Shown: positions 44,651-55,000, counted from the stretch's first letter. The stretch is 64,000 bases of DNA from an uncultured Saprospiraceae bacterium (GCA_937959115.1 CALGAW010000026.1:22987-86986); one strand, 5' to 3'. Notes: a model not told the origin generated them from the letters alone. Numbers and translations: made by a program.

Positions 44651-45640
44651 ATGTTGGTTCGTGATCAACTTGCTAAGAAAATTCTAGATGTTAATTCCAA
44701 TACTTTTAATGAATTAGCACTAAAAGTATTCCAATATCAGTACCATCACAATTTCTTATATAAACGATACGTCGATTTACTAGGAATTGTTCCATCAAAG
44801 ATCGATTCGATTGAAGCTATCCCCTTTCTACCCATCCAGTTTTTCAAAAACAAGGTGTTAAAAACCAATGACTGGAGAGAAGAAACTATTTTCACAAGCA
44901 GCGGTACTACTGGGAGCACGACTAGCAAACACTACGTTCGCTCCCTTGAATTCTACCAACAGATCACAGAAAAAACGTTTCATCAGTTTTACGGATCTGT
45001 TAAAGAATACACAGTACTGGGACTTCTCCCTTCTTATCTTGAACGGCAAGGCAGCTCATTAGTGTATATGGTCGATCACTTTATTCAACAATCCAGCTCG
45101 CCACTTAGTGGGTTTTACTTGAATGAATATGAGCAATTGGTCAAAACGATTGAGCAAGCAAGAATTGCGAAAACCCCTATCCTATTGATTGGTGTCACCT
45201 TTGCCTTACTAGACATGGCTGAGCAATACTCAATTGACCTGTCAGACTGTGTGGTGATGGAAACGGGCGGCATGAAAGGCAGAAGAAAAGAGCTGATCAG
45301 ATCTGAGGTACATCGTAGACTGTCCAACGCGTTTAACCTTCCATCTGTTCACTCTGAATACGGAATGACGGAACTGCTATCACAAGGCTATTCAAAGGGA
45401 GATGGGATTTTCTTACCAGGATACACGATGAAAATCGTCACCAGAGAAATAGCAGATCCGTTGACCCTTCAGCAAGCCAATCGTAATGGAATCATCAACA
45501 TCATTGACCTTGCGAACCTCGATACTTGTTCTTTCCTTGCGACCGATGATTTGGGCATGGTTTATAATAATGGTAGTTTTAGAGTCGCTGGAAGGCTTGA
45601 TTCTAGCGATATTCGAGGGTGTAATTTGTTAATTGTTTAA
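44651..45640 (+). CDS. LuxE-like acyl-protein synthetase / adenylate-forming enzyme
   Basis: I choose ATG 44651 (329 residues); the upstream TTG at 44642 overlaps a TAAATTTTG box. The protein has the adenylation loop IFTSSGTTGSTTS and the second motif HSEYGMTELLSQGYS, and fits the LuxE acyl-protein synthetase family, which activates a fatty acid as acyl-AMP and transfers it to a Cys. No LuxC-type reductase or LuxD is adjacent. In Bacteroidota such enzymes occur outside bioluminescence, with unknown acyl substrates. Position gives no pathway. Confidence 0.75.
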   Translation: MLVRDQLAKKILDVNSNTFNELALKVFQYQYHHNFLYKRYVDLLGIVPSKIDSIEAIPFLPIQFFKNKVLKTNDWREETIFTSSGTTGSTTSKHYVRSLEFYQQITEKTFHQFYGSVKEYTVLGLLPSYLERQGSSLVYMVDHFIQQSSSPLSGFYLNEYEQLVKTIEQARIAKTPILLIGVTFALLDMAEQYSIDLSDCVVMETGGMKGRRKELIRSEVHRRLSNAFNLPSVHSEYGMTELLSQGYSKGDGIFLPGYTMKIVTREIADPLTLQQANRNGIINIIDLANLDTCSFLATDDLGMVYNNGSFRVAGRLDSSDIRGCNLLIV

Positions 45641-45826
45641 TTCTTCACAACATTAATAGATAAATTTTAGTTATATTAACGTATAATCCCTGTAACTATC
45701 CTGTTCATAGATTTCTTTAGTTCAATTTGTTCTTAATTCAAGTTTTAAAATTAAAAGAAATCAACTTTGTCTTATGTTACATAGACTACTATTGATATTT
45801 GATCGATTTTTAATTAACTTTAAAAG

Positions 45827-48121
45827 ATGAAATCCAAAATTTGTTGCCTCCTCCTACTAATTTCAAGTTTTTCGTTATACGCACAGCCTTGTACTACAAA
45901 CAATTCAAGTGGTTGCCTCTGTAAGGATGGTACAACGGATTGCGATCTATTGCCAAACATAAAGATAAGTCGAGATTTATTGCTAGATCCTTCTATGAAC
46001 TTTGAAACCTATGGCAGATATGAGTTATCGGTTTCCACTCCAAATGTAGGTTATGGTCCACTTAGAGTGAAAGCAACCAATTATTTCCTTTGTGGTACCG
46101 ATACGATATTCAGCACTACTCCGCTGCAATCTTGCCAGAATGGCCATACTCCAAAGCAGCTTGTCGTTCAAACAATCTATCATAAAAATGCCAATGGAAC
46201 CATGAGTTCTACTGATCGATTTGCAGGTTCGATGACCTACCATCCAAGTCATGGTCATATGCATTTTGATGATTGGGGAGTGTTCTCGATAAGAGTTGAA
46301 GACCCAAGTGAACCAAACCCGCTCAACTGGCAATTGATAGGCGATGGTGCAAAAATAGGCTTTTGTCTAATGGATTACGGGAGTTGTAACTACTACACTG
46401 GACATTGCAGAGACGATAATGACAATGTGTTGACCACCAATGCTCCAAACTATGGTCTAGGAGGTGGAGGTTATTCTTGTGGGCTCACAAACCAAGGAAT
46501 TAGCTGTGGATATACGGATATTTACGACTATTCATTGGATGGCATGTATGTTACCATACCGCCAGGCGTTTGCAACGGCACGTATAAGCTTGTGGTAGAA
46601 GTTGATCCACATAATGTTCTCCTTGAAGAAAACGACACAGACAACATTGAAGTCATTGATATAACGCTTACAAAACAATCGTCCTCTAATACTGGCCCCA
46701 TTGCAATCGCATTCAACACAAATCTAATTTGCAACAATAACCCAGTGACACTTACACTACCAGCGATTGGTGGCAGTTACCTATGGTCTTCGGGGGAAAC
46801 AACGAATTCTATTACTATACAAAACCCTGGATACTACAGTTGCACTATGGTCACAAACTGTGGGACATTGGTTAGTGATACGATACTTGTTTTGAAGGTA
46901 AATACAGCAGAGCCAATCATCAATACACCAAATCCGATCTGTAGTGGAGAAACAATTACCCTTAATGCTGGTGTAACAACAGGAACCGTCAATTGGTACG
47001 ACAATATCAATGCACAGACACCAATTCACACTGGCTTTACGTATACTACGCCAAATCTGTTTTGGGGAACGACATACTTTGCTGAAAACACGATTCAAGG
47101 AAACCCTCAAATTACATTTTCAGAGCCCAAGACGCATGTTGGGTCCGAATATAGTTCGAATACAATAAATGGTGAAGTTTGGTTTAAAACCCATAACGAT
47201 ATTATCCTTATGAGCACTGAGGTACACACTGACACTCCAGGAGAGCGACTTATTGAACTAAAGAATCTTAATGGAACGGTAGCTCAATCTAAATCGGTTA
47301 TGGTTCCTCAAGGTACTTCAAGAATCACATTGAACTTTTCTATTCCAGCTGGAGATTGGATCCTTAGCACCAATGAAGCAAAGAACCTTCAGATTTTGGG
47401 CTTTAGTAGTCCAAGAATGAAAAGGAGCTACTTTGGTGGTGGAACGTCAACTTACCCTTTTGAAATTAACAATACCTTATCCATTGAGAATAGTAATTTT
47501 GGATTAAATTACTACTACTACTTTTACGATTGGGAAGTAAAACTGCAACCTTCACCTTGCCTAAGCAATAGAACACAGGTAATTGTAAATGTGCTCCAAG
47601 GCCCAGATGCTACATTTTCTTATTTAGGCCAGTCCTTTTGTGAAAACTACTCAGGATTGGTTCCTAATTCAATTACTACACCTGGGGGGCAGTTTAGTGC
47701 GAACAAGAATCTAATGATTAATCAAACGACAGGTGAAATTGATGCAAATTCATTCTTGGCTGTTAATTCTCCATATACCGTTTATTATCAAGTTACTGGA
47801 AATAATTGTTCAACAATTGATTCAACTATTCTCGAAGCTAATATTTGTAACAGTACAGATGATTTGTTTGCTGACAATGCTATTCATCTGTTTCCTAATC
47901 CTTCAAATGGTATTTTTGATTTAACACGTTCAAACAATTCAAAAGAAGATGTGCGAATGGAAGTGTTTGACATCCAAGGAAAGAAAATTGATTCAAAATC
48001 GATTCCTTCTGGAAATAAAACGCATTCATTTGATTATCAAAATCTACTACCTGGCGTTTATTTCATCCGCCTGAACATTGATAACGAATCCGTTACGAAA
48101 AAATTATTGATTGCAAAATAA
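45827..48121 (+). CDS. Secreted lysyl-oxidase-domain protein with T9SS sorting domain
   Basis: The 764-residue protein has a signal peptide (to LYAQ, residue 20). A lysyl oxidase domain (about 40-280) has copper ligands in the HxxHxHxH arrangement at His139, 142, 144 and 146, the same spacing as WHSCHQHYH of animal LOX. The cofactor lysine matches Lys176 in GDGAKIGFCLMD, and the cofactor tyrosine matches Tyr229 or Tyr233 in CGYTDIYDY. The LOX end GNYILKVxVNPxxxxxExDxxNN matches GTYKLVVEVDP and ENDTDNIE. Ig-like and PKD-like modules follow, and the last 80 residues are a type A sorting domain (LFPNPSNGIF). It should oxidise amines on proteins or peptides outside the cell. It overlaps the next gene. 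Confidence 0.85.
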   Translation: MKSKICCLLLLISSFSLYAQPCTTNNSSGCLCKDGTTDCDLLPNIKISRDLLLDPSMNFETYGRYELSVSTPNVGYGPLRVKATNYFLCGTDTIFSTTPLQSCQNGHTPKQLVVQTIYHKNANGTMSSTDRFAGSMTYHPSHGHMHFDDWGVFSIRVEDPSEPNPLNWQLIGDGAKIGFCLMDYGSCNYYTGHCRDDNDNVLTTNAPNYGLGGGGYSCGLTNQGISCGYTDIYDYSLDGMYVTIPPGVCNGTYKLVVEVDPHNVLLEENDTDNIEVIDITLTKQSSSNTGPIAIAFNTNLICNNNPVTLTLPAIGGSYLWSSGETTNSITIQNPGYYSCTMVTNCGTLVSDTILVLKVNTAEPIINTPNPICSGETITLNAGVTTGTVNWYDNINAQTPIHTGFTYTTPNLFWGTTYFAENTIQGNPQITFSEPKTHVGSEYSSNTINGEVWFKTHNDIILMSTEVHTDTPGERLIELKNLNGTVAQSKSVMVPQGTSRITLNFSIPAGDWILSTNEAKNLQILGFSSPRMKRSYFGGGTSTYPFEINNTLSIENSNFGLNYYYYFYDWEVKLQPSPCLSNRTQVIVNVLQGPDATFSYLGQSFCENYSGLVPNSITTPGGQFSANKNLMINQTTGEIDANSFLAVNSPYTVYYQVTGNNCSTIDSTILEANICNSTDDLFADNAIHLFPNPSNGIFDLTRSNNSKEDVRMEVFDIQGKKIDSKSIPSGNKTHSFDYQNLLPGVYFIRLNIDNESVTKKLLIAK

Positions 48122-49352
48122 GTTAAACAAGGTATTTAATTCCCTAGCTCGATATCCGTTTATTTTCCTACTGTTGCTCAGCTCGATCATTCAGCTAAAC
48201 GCACAGCAATGGGTGATCTATGATGCTTCGAATTCAGCCCTGACAAACAACTTCATAAACAGTTTACACCACCACAACGACACGCTTTGGGTAGGAACTG
48301 AGGATGGTCTGTACAGTCTCCAGCAAAATCAATGGACAGCTTACCTTAACCAACCGTTCTATGATGTTCGGTCAATCACCTCGACACCAGACGGTACAAT
48401 TTGGATTGGCAGTTTTCTAAATGGCCTTGCACGATTTGATGGCAATGTTTGGACCTATTTCACTACCCTCAACTCTGGTTTGCAAGATGATCATATACGT
48501 GCACTTGCCTACGATACTATCTCCTCTACCCTTTGGATTGGGACCAGCGGTGGACTTCACGCTTATCAAAATAATACTTGGAGCTATTACAGTACTGCCA
48601 ACTCAACGATCCCTGGCAATAACATTCCGTGTCTTGCTACTGAACAGGGAATACTTTGGGGTGGAACAATAAACAACGGCATGTTTCAGCTCTCTAACGG
48701 CATTTTTAGCGCCTTCACGCTCGTTAATTCAGGAATAGGTGACAATACTCAGCTCAGTATAGAAATCGACTCACAGGGCAACAAATGGATCTCTACGCCA
48801 GCAAACGGTTTATCTATCCTCTCAAGCAGTGGAGCTTGGTCAGTTTTTAACATCTTCAATTCTGGGATCAGCAGCAACAGTGTTAACAGTGCTGGCTTTG
48901 CTTGCAATTCAAGCTACATTGGAACCGCCAACGCTGGACTCGCTACCTTTGGAACCTGGATAACCTACAACACGTCCAACTCTGCTCTGCCAAATGATGA
49001 AGTACGTGCCATTACTAACCAGGAGGATACTTTGTATATTGGTACGTATGGGGGCGGCCTTGCTGTGTTCAAGCCATGTTTCAACACTTCTATCAAAGAA
49101 GTAGAACCACAAATTGAATGGAATGTATATCCTAATCCGACAAGAAATTTATTAAACCTTTACTTTAATAAAGTTAACAATAACCCCTATAATGCAATAC
49201 TTTACGATTCAAAAGGAGTTCTTCGATTAACGTTAGAAGTCATTTCTCAAAAACAGTCTATTGATTTATCATTGCTGGAAAGTGGGCAGTATTTTCTAAG
49301 GTTGGAAATTGAAGGAAAGCGGTTTACTAAGAAAATTTTGAAGCTGGATTGA
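48111..49352 (+). CDS. Secreted beta-propeller protein with T9SS sorting domain
   Basis: The only start giving a signal peptide (MQNKLNKVFN to IIQLNAQ) is TTG 48111, which overlaps the lysyl oxidase stop by 11 bases; no ATG is available in frame. The 413-residue protein has about six blades of the two-component-regulator propeller type (DTLWVGTEDGLYSL, GTIWIGSFLNGLARFD, STLWIGTSGGLHAY, NKWISTPANGLSIL). They are followed by a type A sorting domain (VYPNPTRNLL, SGQYFLRLE). These blades usually sense ligands in hybrid regulators, but here there is no kinase. Probably co-expressed with the lysyl oxidase. Confidence 0.82.
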   Translation: MQNKLNKVFNSLARYPFIFLLLLSSIIQLNAQQWVIYDASNSALTNNFINSLHHHNDTLWVGTEDGLYSLQQNQWTAYLNQPFYDVRSITSTPDGTIWIGSFLNGLARFDGNVWTYFTTLNSGLQDDHIRALAYDTISSTLWIGTSGGLHAYQNNTWSYYSTANSTIPGNNIPCLATEQGILWGGTINNGMFQLSNGIFSAFTLVNSGIGDNTQLSIEIDSQGNKWISTPANGLSILSSSGAWSVFNIFNSGISSNSVNSAGFACNSSYIGTANAGLATFGTWITYNTSNSALPNDEVRAITNQEDTLYIGTYGGGLAVFKPCFNTSIKEVEPQIEWNVYPNPTRNLLNLYFNKVNNNPYNAILYDSKGVLRLTLEVISQKQSIDLSLLESGQYFLRLEIEGKRFTKKILKLD

Positions 49353-49574
49353 GTATGTTTTAAACAATAACTTAAGGTTGCCTCACCTACCTAACTAGTA
49401 TTCAGCCATTTCCTTTCCATAAGAATCTTTCGATCAAGTTATGAATATAATCCTACGTATATTCTAATTGACACATTTTTGTAAAATTAGCAAGAAGGAT
49501 TGTATTTATCCTATTTCCCCAATACATTTAGATATGTTATGACTTTTCTATCAGTATTTTAATATAAAAACATT

Positions 49575-51245
49575 ATGAGAATTTCATCAAAAATATACCT
49601 TTCAATACTTTTTCAACTATTCTTTAGCCAGATAAGTTTTGGTCAAGTATGTATAAATAACCCAATTATTCAACAAGGAAATATGAGCTCAAATTCCGGC
49701 TCAGGTACTCTAAGCTTTAGTTTTGTTGAACAATTATTGGACTATACAGACGATGAAAACAACCCGATTTCGATTACAGTTTGTCTATCGAATATGGTGC
49801 CTAGGACTGGAACAGTTGACGATGCAACAAACTATTTTACTTGGACCTATAACTCTTCCACCAATTGTTTCCTTGGCACTCAAACAAGTGATATTCCAGG
49901 AGGAATAGGCGGCTTAATATCCATAGATTACAACATTAGTTATAGTGCTTGCACAACTAGCAATTTTAGTTTTAATGCAAGTCTTCAACCAGCCGCTTGT
50001 ATGAATATGATAAACGAGACTGTAGATGACACAGTATACGTAAGCTCAATAGGGATGGGAAGTGGCCTTACTACTACCTCCCCTGATTGCCTTGCAATTC
50101 TCGGTACTGCTTCCATTTCAGGAACTGTTCCATTGAATGTTTTGTGGAGTACTGGTGAAACGACTCAAAGTATTTCTGGACTTCAATCGGGGCTATATTC
50201 TGTTACCGTCACTGATACCAACAACAATTGTCCTGTTGTAGAAAGTTTTCAAATGATTCCAAACAATACATTGTGCACCACGGAAATCCTAGGAAATGTT
50301 TCGATTGACCATATTATACCAGATTGCACAATTGATTCAACTTCCTATCCTGGTTTTGGGCGACTTGTTTCTTTGTATAAAAACAACTTCTTAGTGGATA
50401 CAACAAGCACTAATAGTTTTGGCAACTACAGCTTTCTAGTCGATACAGGAACATACGAAGTGATTATTGAGCCCGATGTATATGACCTTTATAATTGTGG
50501 CATGTCAAATCAGAAAACTGTCCTTGTGAACTCTTTCTCAAATGTTTATGCAGATTTCATTTTTAATACAGTTGGCTATCAAAATCTTTCAATTTCCCAT
50601 GCGATTGCAAGACAAGGAAATAGATTACGTCATGATATCATTTATTGGAATTTCGGGACAATGCCAATGAATGGGAATGTTGAATTTGTACATGATTTAA
50701 GAACTCATGATTTATATACTACAAACCAGAATACACCTCCGAATAGTTACGATACTTTAACAGGAACGGCTATTTGGGACTTCAACAACTTACCGAGTAA
50801 TCAGAATGGTCAAATCACCTTTTATGTTACGATAATGGAACCTCCAATTGTAGAAATAGGTGATACACTTTCCTTTAAATCTTCCATTTCACCTTTTGCT
50901 AATGACATTGATACACTTGACAATCGTTCAAATCCGATTCACGTTGTTTTGACTTCTACTTTAGGACTAGTAGATGAAGCAGAATTATTGGGTTCTTCAC
51001 GCCTATTTCCAAATCCATCTAGAGGAGAAACACTTTTAGAATTTGATCTGCTAAAGAAAGATCAACTCACAATAGAATTAATTGGGATAAAGGGAGAAGT
51101 AATTAAGTCATTTACTTCACTTCAAGTGTTTGAAAAAGGACCACACCATTACCCAATTAAGGCGCATGACTTTCCTTCTGGTATGTATCTTGTGCGTATT
51201 TCAGGTAAACATGAAACGAAGGTGTTAAAGTGGGTTAACTACTAA
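49575..51245 (+). CDS. Secreted SprB-repeat protein with T9SS sorting domain
   Basis: The 556-residue protein has a signal peptide ending near SFGQ. One SprB-type repeat (about 165-220, LWSTGETTQSISGLQSGLYS) is followed by a Cna-B or SdrD-like strand block (NSFGNYSFLVDTGTYEVII), a DUF11-like domain (ISHAIARQGNRLRHDIIYW region), and a type A sorting domain (LFPNPSRGETLLEF, PSGMYLVRIS). It should be exported by T9SS to the cell surface. It is the third T9SS substrate in a row after the lysyl oxidase, but separated from the propeller gene by 222 bases, so probably its own unit. Confidence 0.8.
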   Translation: MRISSKIYLSILFQLFFSQISFGQVCINNPIIQQGNMSSNSGSGTLSFSFVEQLLDYTDDENNPISITVCLSNMVPRTGTVDDATNYFTWTYNSSTNCFLGTQTSDIPGGIGGLISIDYNISYSACTTSNFSFNASLQPAACMNMINETVDDTVYVSSIGMGSGLTTTSPDCLAILGTASISGTVPLNVLWSTGETTQSISGLQSGLYSVTVTDTNNNCPVVESFQMIPNNTLCTTEILGNVSIDHIIPDCTIDSTSYPGFGRLVSLYKNNFLVDTTSTNSFGNYSFLVDTGTYEVIIEPDVYDLYNCGMSNQKTVLVNSFSNVYADFIFNTVGYQNLSISHAIARQGNRLRHDIIYWNFGTMPMNGNVEFVHDLRTHDLYTTNQNTPPNSYDTLTGTAIWDFNNLPSNQNGQITFYVTIMEPPIVEIGDTLSFKSSISPFANDIDTLDNRSNPIHVVLTSTLGLVDEAELLGSSRLFPNPSRGETLLEFDLLKKDQLTIELIGIKGEVIKSFTSLQVFEKGPHHYPIKAHDFPSGMYLVRISGKHETKVLKWVNY

Positions 51246-51276
51246 ATCCAATTATTCTGCTTTTTACCGACCAATG

Positions 51277-52491
51277 TTACTCTTTCTTGAGAATTGTGTG
51301 CCCCATTTTATCACGTTTGGTTTTGAGGTATTTCTCATTGTAGGTATTTGCAGGAATTTCAAGAGAAACATTTTCGATCACTTCTAGGCCGTACCCGACC
51401 AATCCTACACGTTTTTTAGGGTTGTTTGACATTAGTCTGAGCTTTGTCACACCTAAGTCTCTTAGAATTTGTGCACCGATACCGTAATCTCTTTGGTCTG
51501 ATTTGAAGCCTAGTTTTAGATTTGCTTCTACCGTGTCATATCCTTCTTCTTGGAGCTTGTAGGCTTTAAGTTTATTGATAAGACCAATTCCTCTTCCTTC
51601 TTGCCTCATGTAAAGCACCATGCCCTGTCCTTCTGCTTCAATGCGTTGCAATGCTTTGTCTAATTGATCTCCACAATCACAGCGCATAGATCCAAGAATA
51701 TCGCCTGTATCACAGCTAGAGTGGACTCTTACTAATACTGGATCGCCCTCGTTCCAATTGCCTTTTTTCATGGCTAAGTGTGTTTCACCAGTATTGGTTT
51801 CCGTGAAGGCAATAAGTTCGAAATTGCCATGTTTGGTTGGCATGTCTACTGAAATCTCTCGTTTAATCAATGATTCTGTTTTTAGTCTGTATTCAACCAA
51901 ATCCTTAATGGAAATGATTTTCAAATCGAATCGTTCTGCAATGACGAATAAATCTGGTAATCTCGCCATTGAGCCGTCTTCATTTAATACTTCAACAAGC
52001 ACTCCAGCTGGATAAAAGCCCGCCATTCGTGCTAAATCAATAGCAGCTTCTGTGTGTCCTGTTCTTCGTAAAACCCCACCGTTTTTAGCTCTAAGGGGAA
52101 ATACGTGCCCAGGCTTAGCAAATTCCTTAGGATCAATCTCTGTGTCAATTAATGCTTTAATTGTTGTCGACCGATCGAATGCTGAAATTCCTGTAGAACA
52201 ACCTCTAGTGGTAAGATCCACAGAGATCGTAAAGGCAGTTTCATGCAATGCTGTATTATCAGAAACCATTTGAGCAAGCCCTAATTCATCACATCTACTT
52301 TCGATTAACGGTGCGCAGATAAGTCCTCGGCCATGCGTTGCCATGAAATTTATGATTTCGGGGGTGATGCATTCTGCAGCGCAAATAAAGTCACCTTCAT
52401 TTTCTCGATCTTCGTCATCTACAACGATTAGGATCTTTCCTGCTTTGATTTCTTCAATCGCTGCTTCTATTGAGTCAAGTTTATTTTTCAT
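51277..52491 (-). CDS. ribBA: Bifunctional DHBP synthase / GTP cyclohydrolase II
   Basis: The 404-residue protein joins RibB (residues 1 to about 205, [29 protein letters not shown]) and RibA (about 206-404). RibA has the zinc-binding [17 protein letters not shown] and [13 protein letters not shown]. It makes the two riboflavin precursors, 3,4-dihydroxy-2-butanone 4-phosphate and the aminopyrimidine from GTP. It starts within the stop of the glycosyltransferase upstream (ATGA), so it is the third gene of an operon with two GT4 enzymes. This is an unusual partnership for riboflavin synthesis. Confidence 0.95.
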   Translation of the reverse strand: MKNKLDSIEAAIEEIKAGKILIVVDDEDRENEGDFICAAECITPEIINFMATHGRGLICAPLIESRCDELGLAQMVSDNTALHETAFTISVDLTTRGCSTGISAFDRSTTIKALIDTEIDPKEFAKPGHVFPLRAKNGGVLRRTGHTEAAIDLARMAGFYPAGVLVEVLNEDGSMARLPDLFVIAERFDLKIISIKDLVEYRLKTESLIKREISVDMPTKHGNFELIAFTETNTGETHLAMKKGNWNEGDPVLVRVHSSCDTGDILGSMRCDCGDQLDKALQRIEAEGQGMVLYMRQEGRGIGLINKLKAYKLQEEGYDTVEANLKLGFKSDQRDYGIGAQILRDLGVTKLRLMSNNPKKRVGLVGYGLEVIENVSLEIPANTYNEKYLKTKRDKMGHTILKKE

Positions 52492-53654
52492 GGTCGATTT
52501 AAGATATTATTCAATTTTAGCACAAAGGTAGTCCAGCTAAACTGGTTCTCAACAAATTTCTGTGCTTTTTTTATCATTTTAATCCTAACCTCTTCATTTT
52601 CAAATAAAAATGTTACTTTTTCTGCGAACTCAGCGGGATTTTCTGCAAGGAGAATTTCTTCGTTTTCCTTGGCATTAATTGCATTGTTTACAATTTTGGA
52701 TGTCACGCATGGAACTCCAATTGACATTGCTTCTAATATTTTGTTTTGCAACCCTGCTCCAAGAAACAATGGAGCAACAAATACGCTTGATTCTGCATAG
52801 GCCGTTCGGATATCATCCAACCAACCACTTACAGTAACATTAGAATCGGCTAACTGTTTAATTTCTTTTGTTGGGCGGGCTCCTGCGATCAATATTTTGA
52901 CATTAGGGTACTGCTTCTTAATAATTGGCAACACCTTATTTACCAAGTACTTAGCAGCTTCTACATTTGGTTTATAGCCCATATTTCCGACAAAAGAAAT
53001 ATCATATTTTTTTTCCTGAGGAGGAAAAGATTGATAGTATTGAAAGTCTACACCATTGGGAATCACCTCTATTCGATCATCAATCGACAGGATTTCTTTG
53101 TCTTGCTCTGAGATGATCGTATGGTGATCAAAGTACTGAAACGTCTTCTCCTCATATTCTTTTAGCTTTCTGGTTTCTCTGTTAAGCACAACACGCATTA
53201 GCGGATTGGCGGTAGAAGCCCAGCGCTTGGTGTTCACAGAAAAGGCATCCATGAAGTCGATCGTTTTAGGAATCTTCACCTCTTTCACATATTCTGCCAT
53301 TCGAATCAGCTGAACATAGATGTGATCTGGCCGTTCTTGCTCAATCACCTGAAGCATTTGTTTTTTGATGGATGGTTTATAGAAATAACCAACCTGAATT
53401 GGTAGATTAATGAATTGAGATCGAAGAATATTCGTGTAAACATCAACCCTGCTTAGCGGAAAGGTATAAACTGAAGAGCAATATTTTTTGATTTCATTCA
53501 AATGCTCCTTCTTTAATTCCTCCACTAAAGTTGAACACAAGCAGATGTCATGGTATTTTGACAACTCTTTTATCTGATGATAAATGCGCAACTTATCCCC
53601 TTTTTCAATGGGAAATGGAAACCGCGATGTAAGGATCAATAGTTTCAATTTCAA
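52488..53654 (-). CDS. GT4-type glycosyltransferase (second gene)
   Basis: The 388-residue protein starts at TTG 53654, overlapping the upstream stop as TTGA; no ATG is near. It has an N-terminal Rossmann half ([19 protein letters not shown]) and a C-terminal donor-binding half with [22 protein letters not shown] and [20 protein letters not shown], the glycosyltransferase group 1 pattern with a conserved Glu. The opening resembles the sugar transferases associated with exopolysaccharide and exosortase loci. Donor and acceptor are not evident. It lies between another GT4 gene and ribBA, with 4-base overlaps on both sides. Confidence 0.83.
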   Translation of the reverse strand: MKLKLLILTSRFPFPIEKGDKLRIYHQIKELSKYHDICLCSTLVEELKKEHLNEIKKYCSSVYTFPLSRVDVYTNILRSQFINLPIQVGYFYKPSIKKQMLQVIEQERPDHIYVQLIRMAEYVKEVKIPKTIDFMDAFSVNTKRWASTANPLMRVVLNRETRKLKEYEEKTFQYFDHHTIISEQDKEILSIDDRIEVIPNGVDFQYYQSFPPQEKKYDISFVGNMGYKPNVEAAKYLVNKVLPIIKKQYPNVKILIAGARPTKEIKQLADSNVTVSGWLDDIRTAYAESSVFVAPLFLGAGLQNKILEAMSIGVPCVTSKIVNNAINAKENEEILLAENPAEFAEKVTFLFENEEVRIKMIKKAQKFVENQFSWTTFVLKLNNILNRP

Positions 53655-54850
53655 GTTATTAGTTGTTCATATTTTGAAAACAATTTTCTACCAATTTCCA
53701 AATTATTGTATTGTTTTTCAATCAATTGCCTTGCGTTACTTCCAGTATCACTTAAAGACTCCTTTTGTTGGTAAATCCAGTCTATTTTTTCAAGAAATGC
53801 TTTTGGCTGGTCAGCAATTAATACCTGATCATAATCCTTTGCTTCTATTCCTTCTACTCCAATGGATGTGGTAAGTGTGATTCTTGACAACGCCATGCTT
53901 TCTAGTATTTTCACCCGCATGCCTCCACCAGATAGCAACGGTACGATCATTATTGGATGTTGTTTGATAAACTCACTTGCACTTTCCACTTCGCCATGAA
54001 TAATCACGTTGGTATACGATTGATCGATCAACCACTGGGGTGTATTTCTACCGGCGATGTGTAGCGTACAATCAGGATACTTCTTAAGAATTTCCTCCCA
54101 GATTTCATTGAGAAACCACTGAATTCCTTCTAAGTTTGGTGCCCAATCTAATGAACCAATAAAAGAGAGGCTGATTTCTTTTACGGTTAAAGCTTCCTTG
54201 GGATAATCTCTGAGGTCGAGTCCAATTGGGCAGACGACTTGCTCTATGCTAATGCCTAATTGTCTGTAGTTTTGGGCATCTCGGCTAGTGATTGGCAGTG
54301 TCATGTCTACCCTATTCAATTGTTTTAGCTCAAACGCCTTTAAACGCTTGACTTGAATGCTTAGGTACCATTTTTTAAGCGGGTTTTTCACATTTGTCAG
54401 TACTCGTTCCCATATTTCGTGTTCAATGTTGTGGGATCTCAGGACAATTTTTGCGTTCGAGTGTTTTCTGATTGTGTTGATATAGGGAGTTAGGTAAAGT
54501 GTTTCTAACTGAATAATATCAAACTTAGTTTCCTTTAATTGTTTAATCAATGCCTCCTCAAAAGCGGGATAATGATAACGAGAAACATGATACGAACTTC
54601 CTTCAACCAAGTTTAACAATGCACTAGAGACCTTCAACCTATTGTCCAAGTAGACCGTACTAATCGACTGATAATGATTGTAATTATCTGGCAATTTTTC
54701 AAGTTCAAAATAATGCTTGGAAGTATTCATGGCTAGCAAATGCATCTCCGCTCCTAACGCTTTCAATGCCCTAGCAAGATAGGTAACCGCTATGGATTCA
54801 CCATCTTTTAAGGGGTAAGGAAACTTTTTACACAATTGGAGAATTCTCAT
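53651..54850 (-). CDS. GT4-type glycosyltransferase (first gene)
   Basis: The 399-residue protein has the group 1 fold: MRILQLCKKFPYPLKDGESIA at the start, LRSHNIEHEIW in the first half, and LSFIGSLDWAPNLEGIQWFL with GGGMRVKILESMA in the second. It is a distant paralogue of the following gene. It is the first gene of a three-gene unit and has a possible -7 box (54891-54898). The two enzymes may act in succession on one glycan, such as a capsule, LPS or T9SS-linked A-LPS. That is inference from position. Confidence 0.83.
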   Translation of the reverse strand: MRILQLCKKFPYPLKDGESIAVTYLARALKALGAEMHLLAMNTSKHYFELEKLPDNYNHYQSISTVYLDNRLKVSSALLNLVEGSSYHVSRYHYPAFEEALIKQLKETKFDIIQLETLYLTPYINTIRKHSNAKIVLRSHNIEHEIWERVLTNVKNPLKKWYLSIQVKRLKAFELKQLNRVDMTLPITSRDAQNYRQLGISIEQVVCPIGLDLRDYPKEALTVKEISLSFIGSLDWAPNLEGIQWFLNEIWEEILKKYPDCTLHIAGRNTPQWLIDQSYTNVIIHGEVESASEFIKQHPIMIVPLLSGGGMRVKILESMALSRITLTTSIGVEGIEAKDYDQVLIADQPKAFLEKIDWIYQQKESLSDTGSNARQLIEKQYNNLEIGRKLFSKYEQLIT

Positions 54851-54890
54851 TTTCAGCCGGACATTTATTTGACGAACAGACTCGGTTGCA

Positions 54891-54898
54891 CAAAACTA
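54891..54898 (-). promoter_or_regulatory. Possible -7 box of the GT4-GT4-ribBA operon
   Basis: The minus strand reads TAGTTTTG, a TAnnTTTG match, 40 bases before the ATG. A GTG lies 17 bases upstream of it in place of TTG. Confidence 0.4.
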
Positions 54899-55000
54899 CA
54901 TACTTTTTTATAAATCACTGTCATGTATTATTTTATTAAAATCTGAATTAATTGTACTTTTACCCGAATTTTGAAATATCTGCGGCTAACAAGTAGAACT

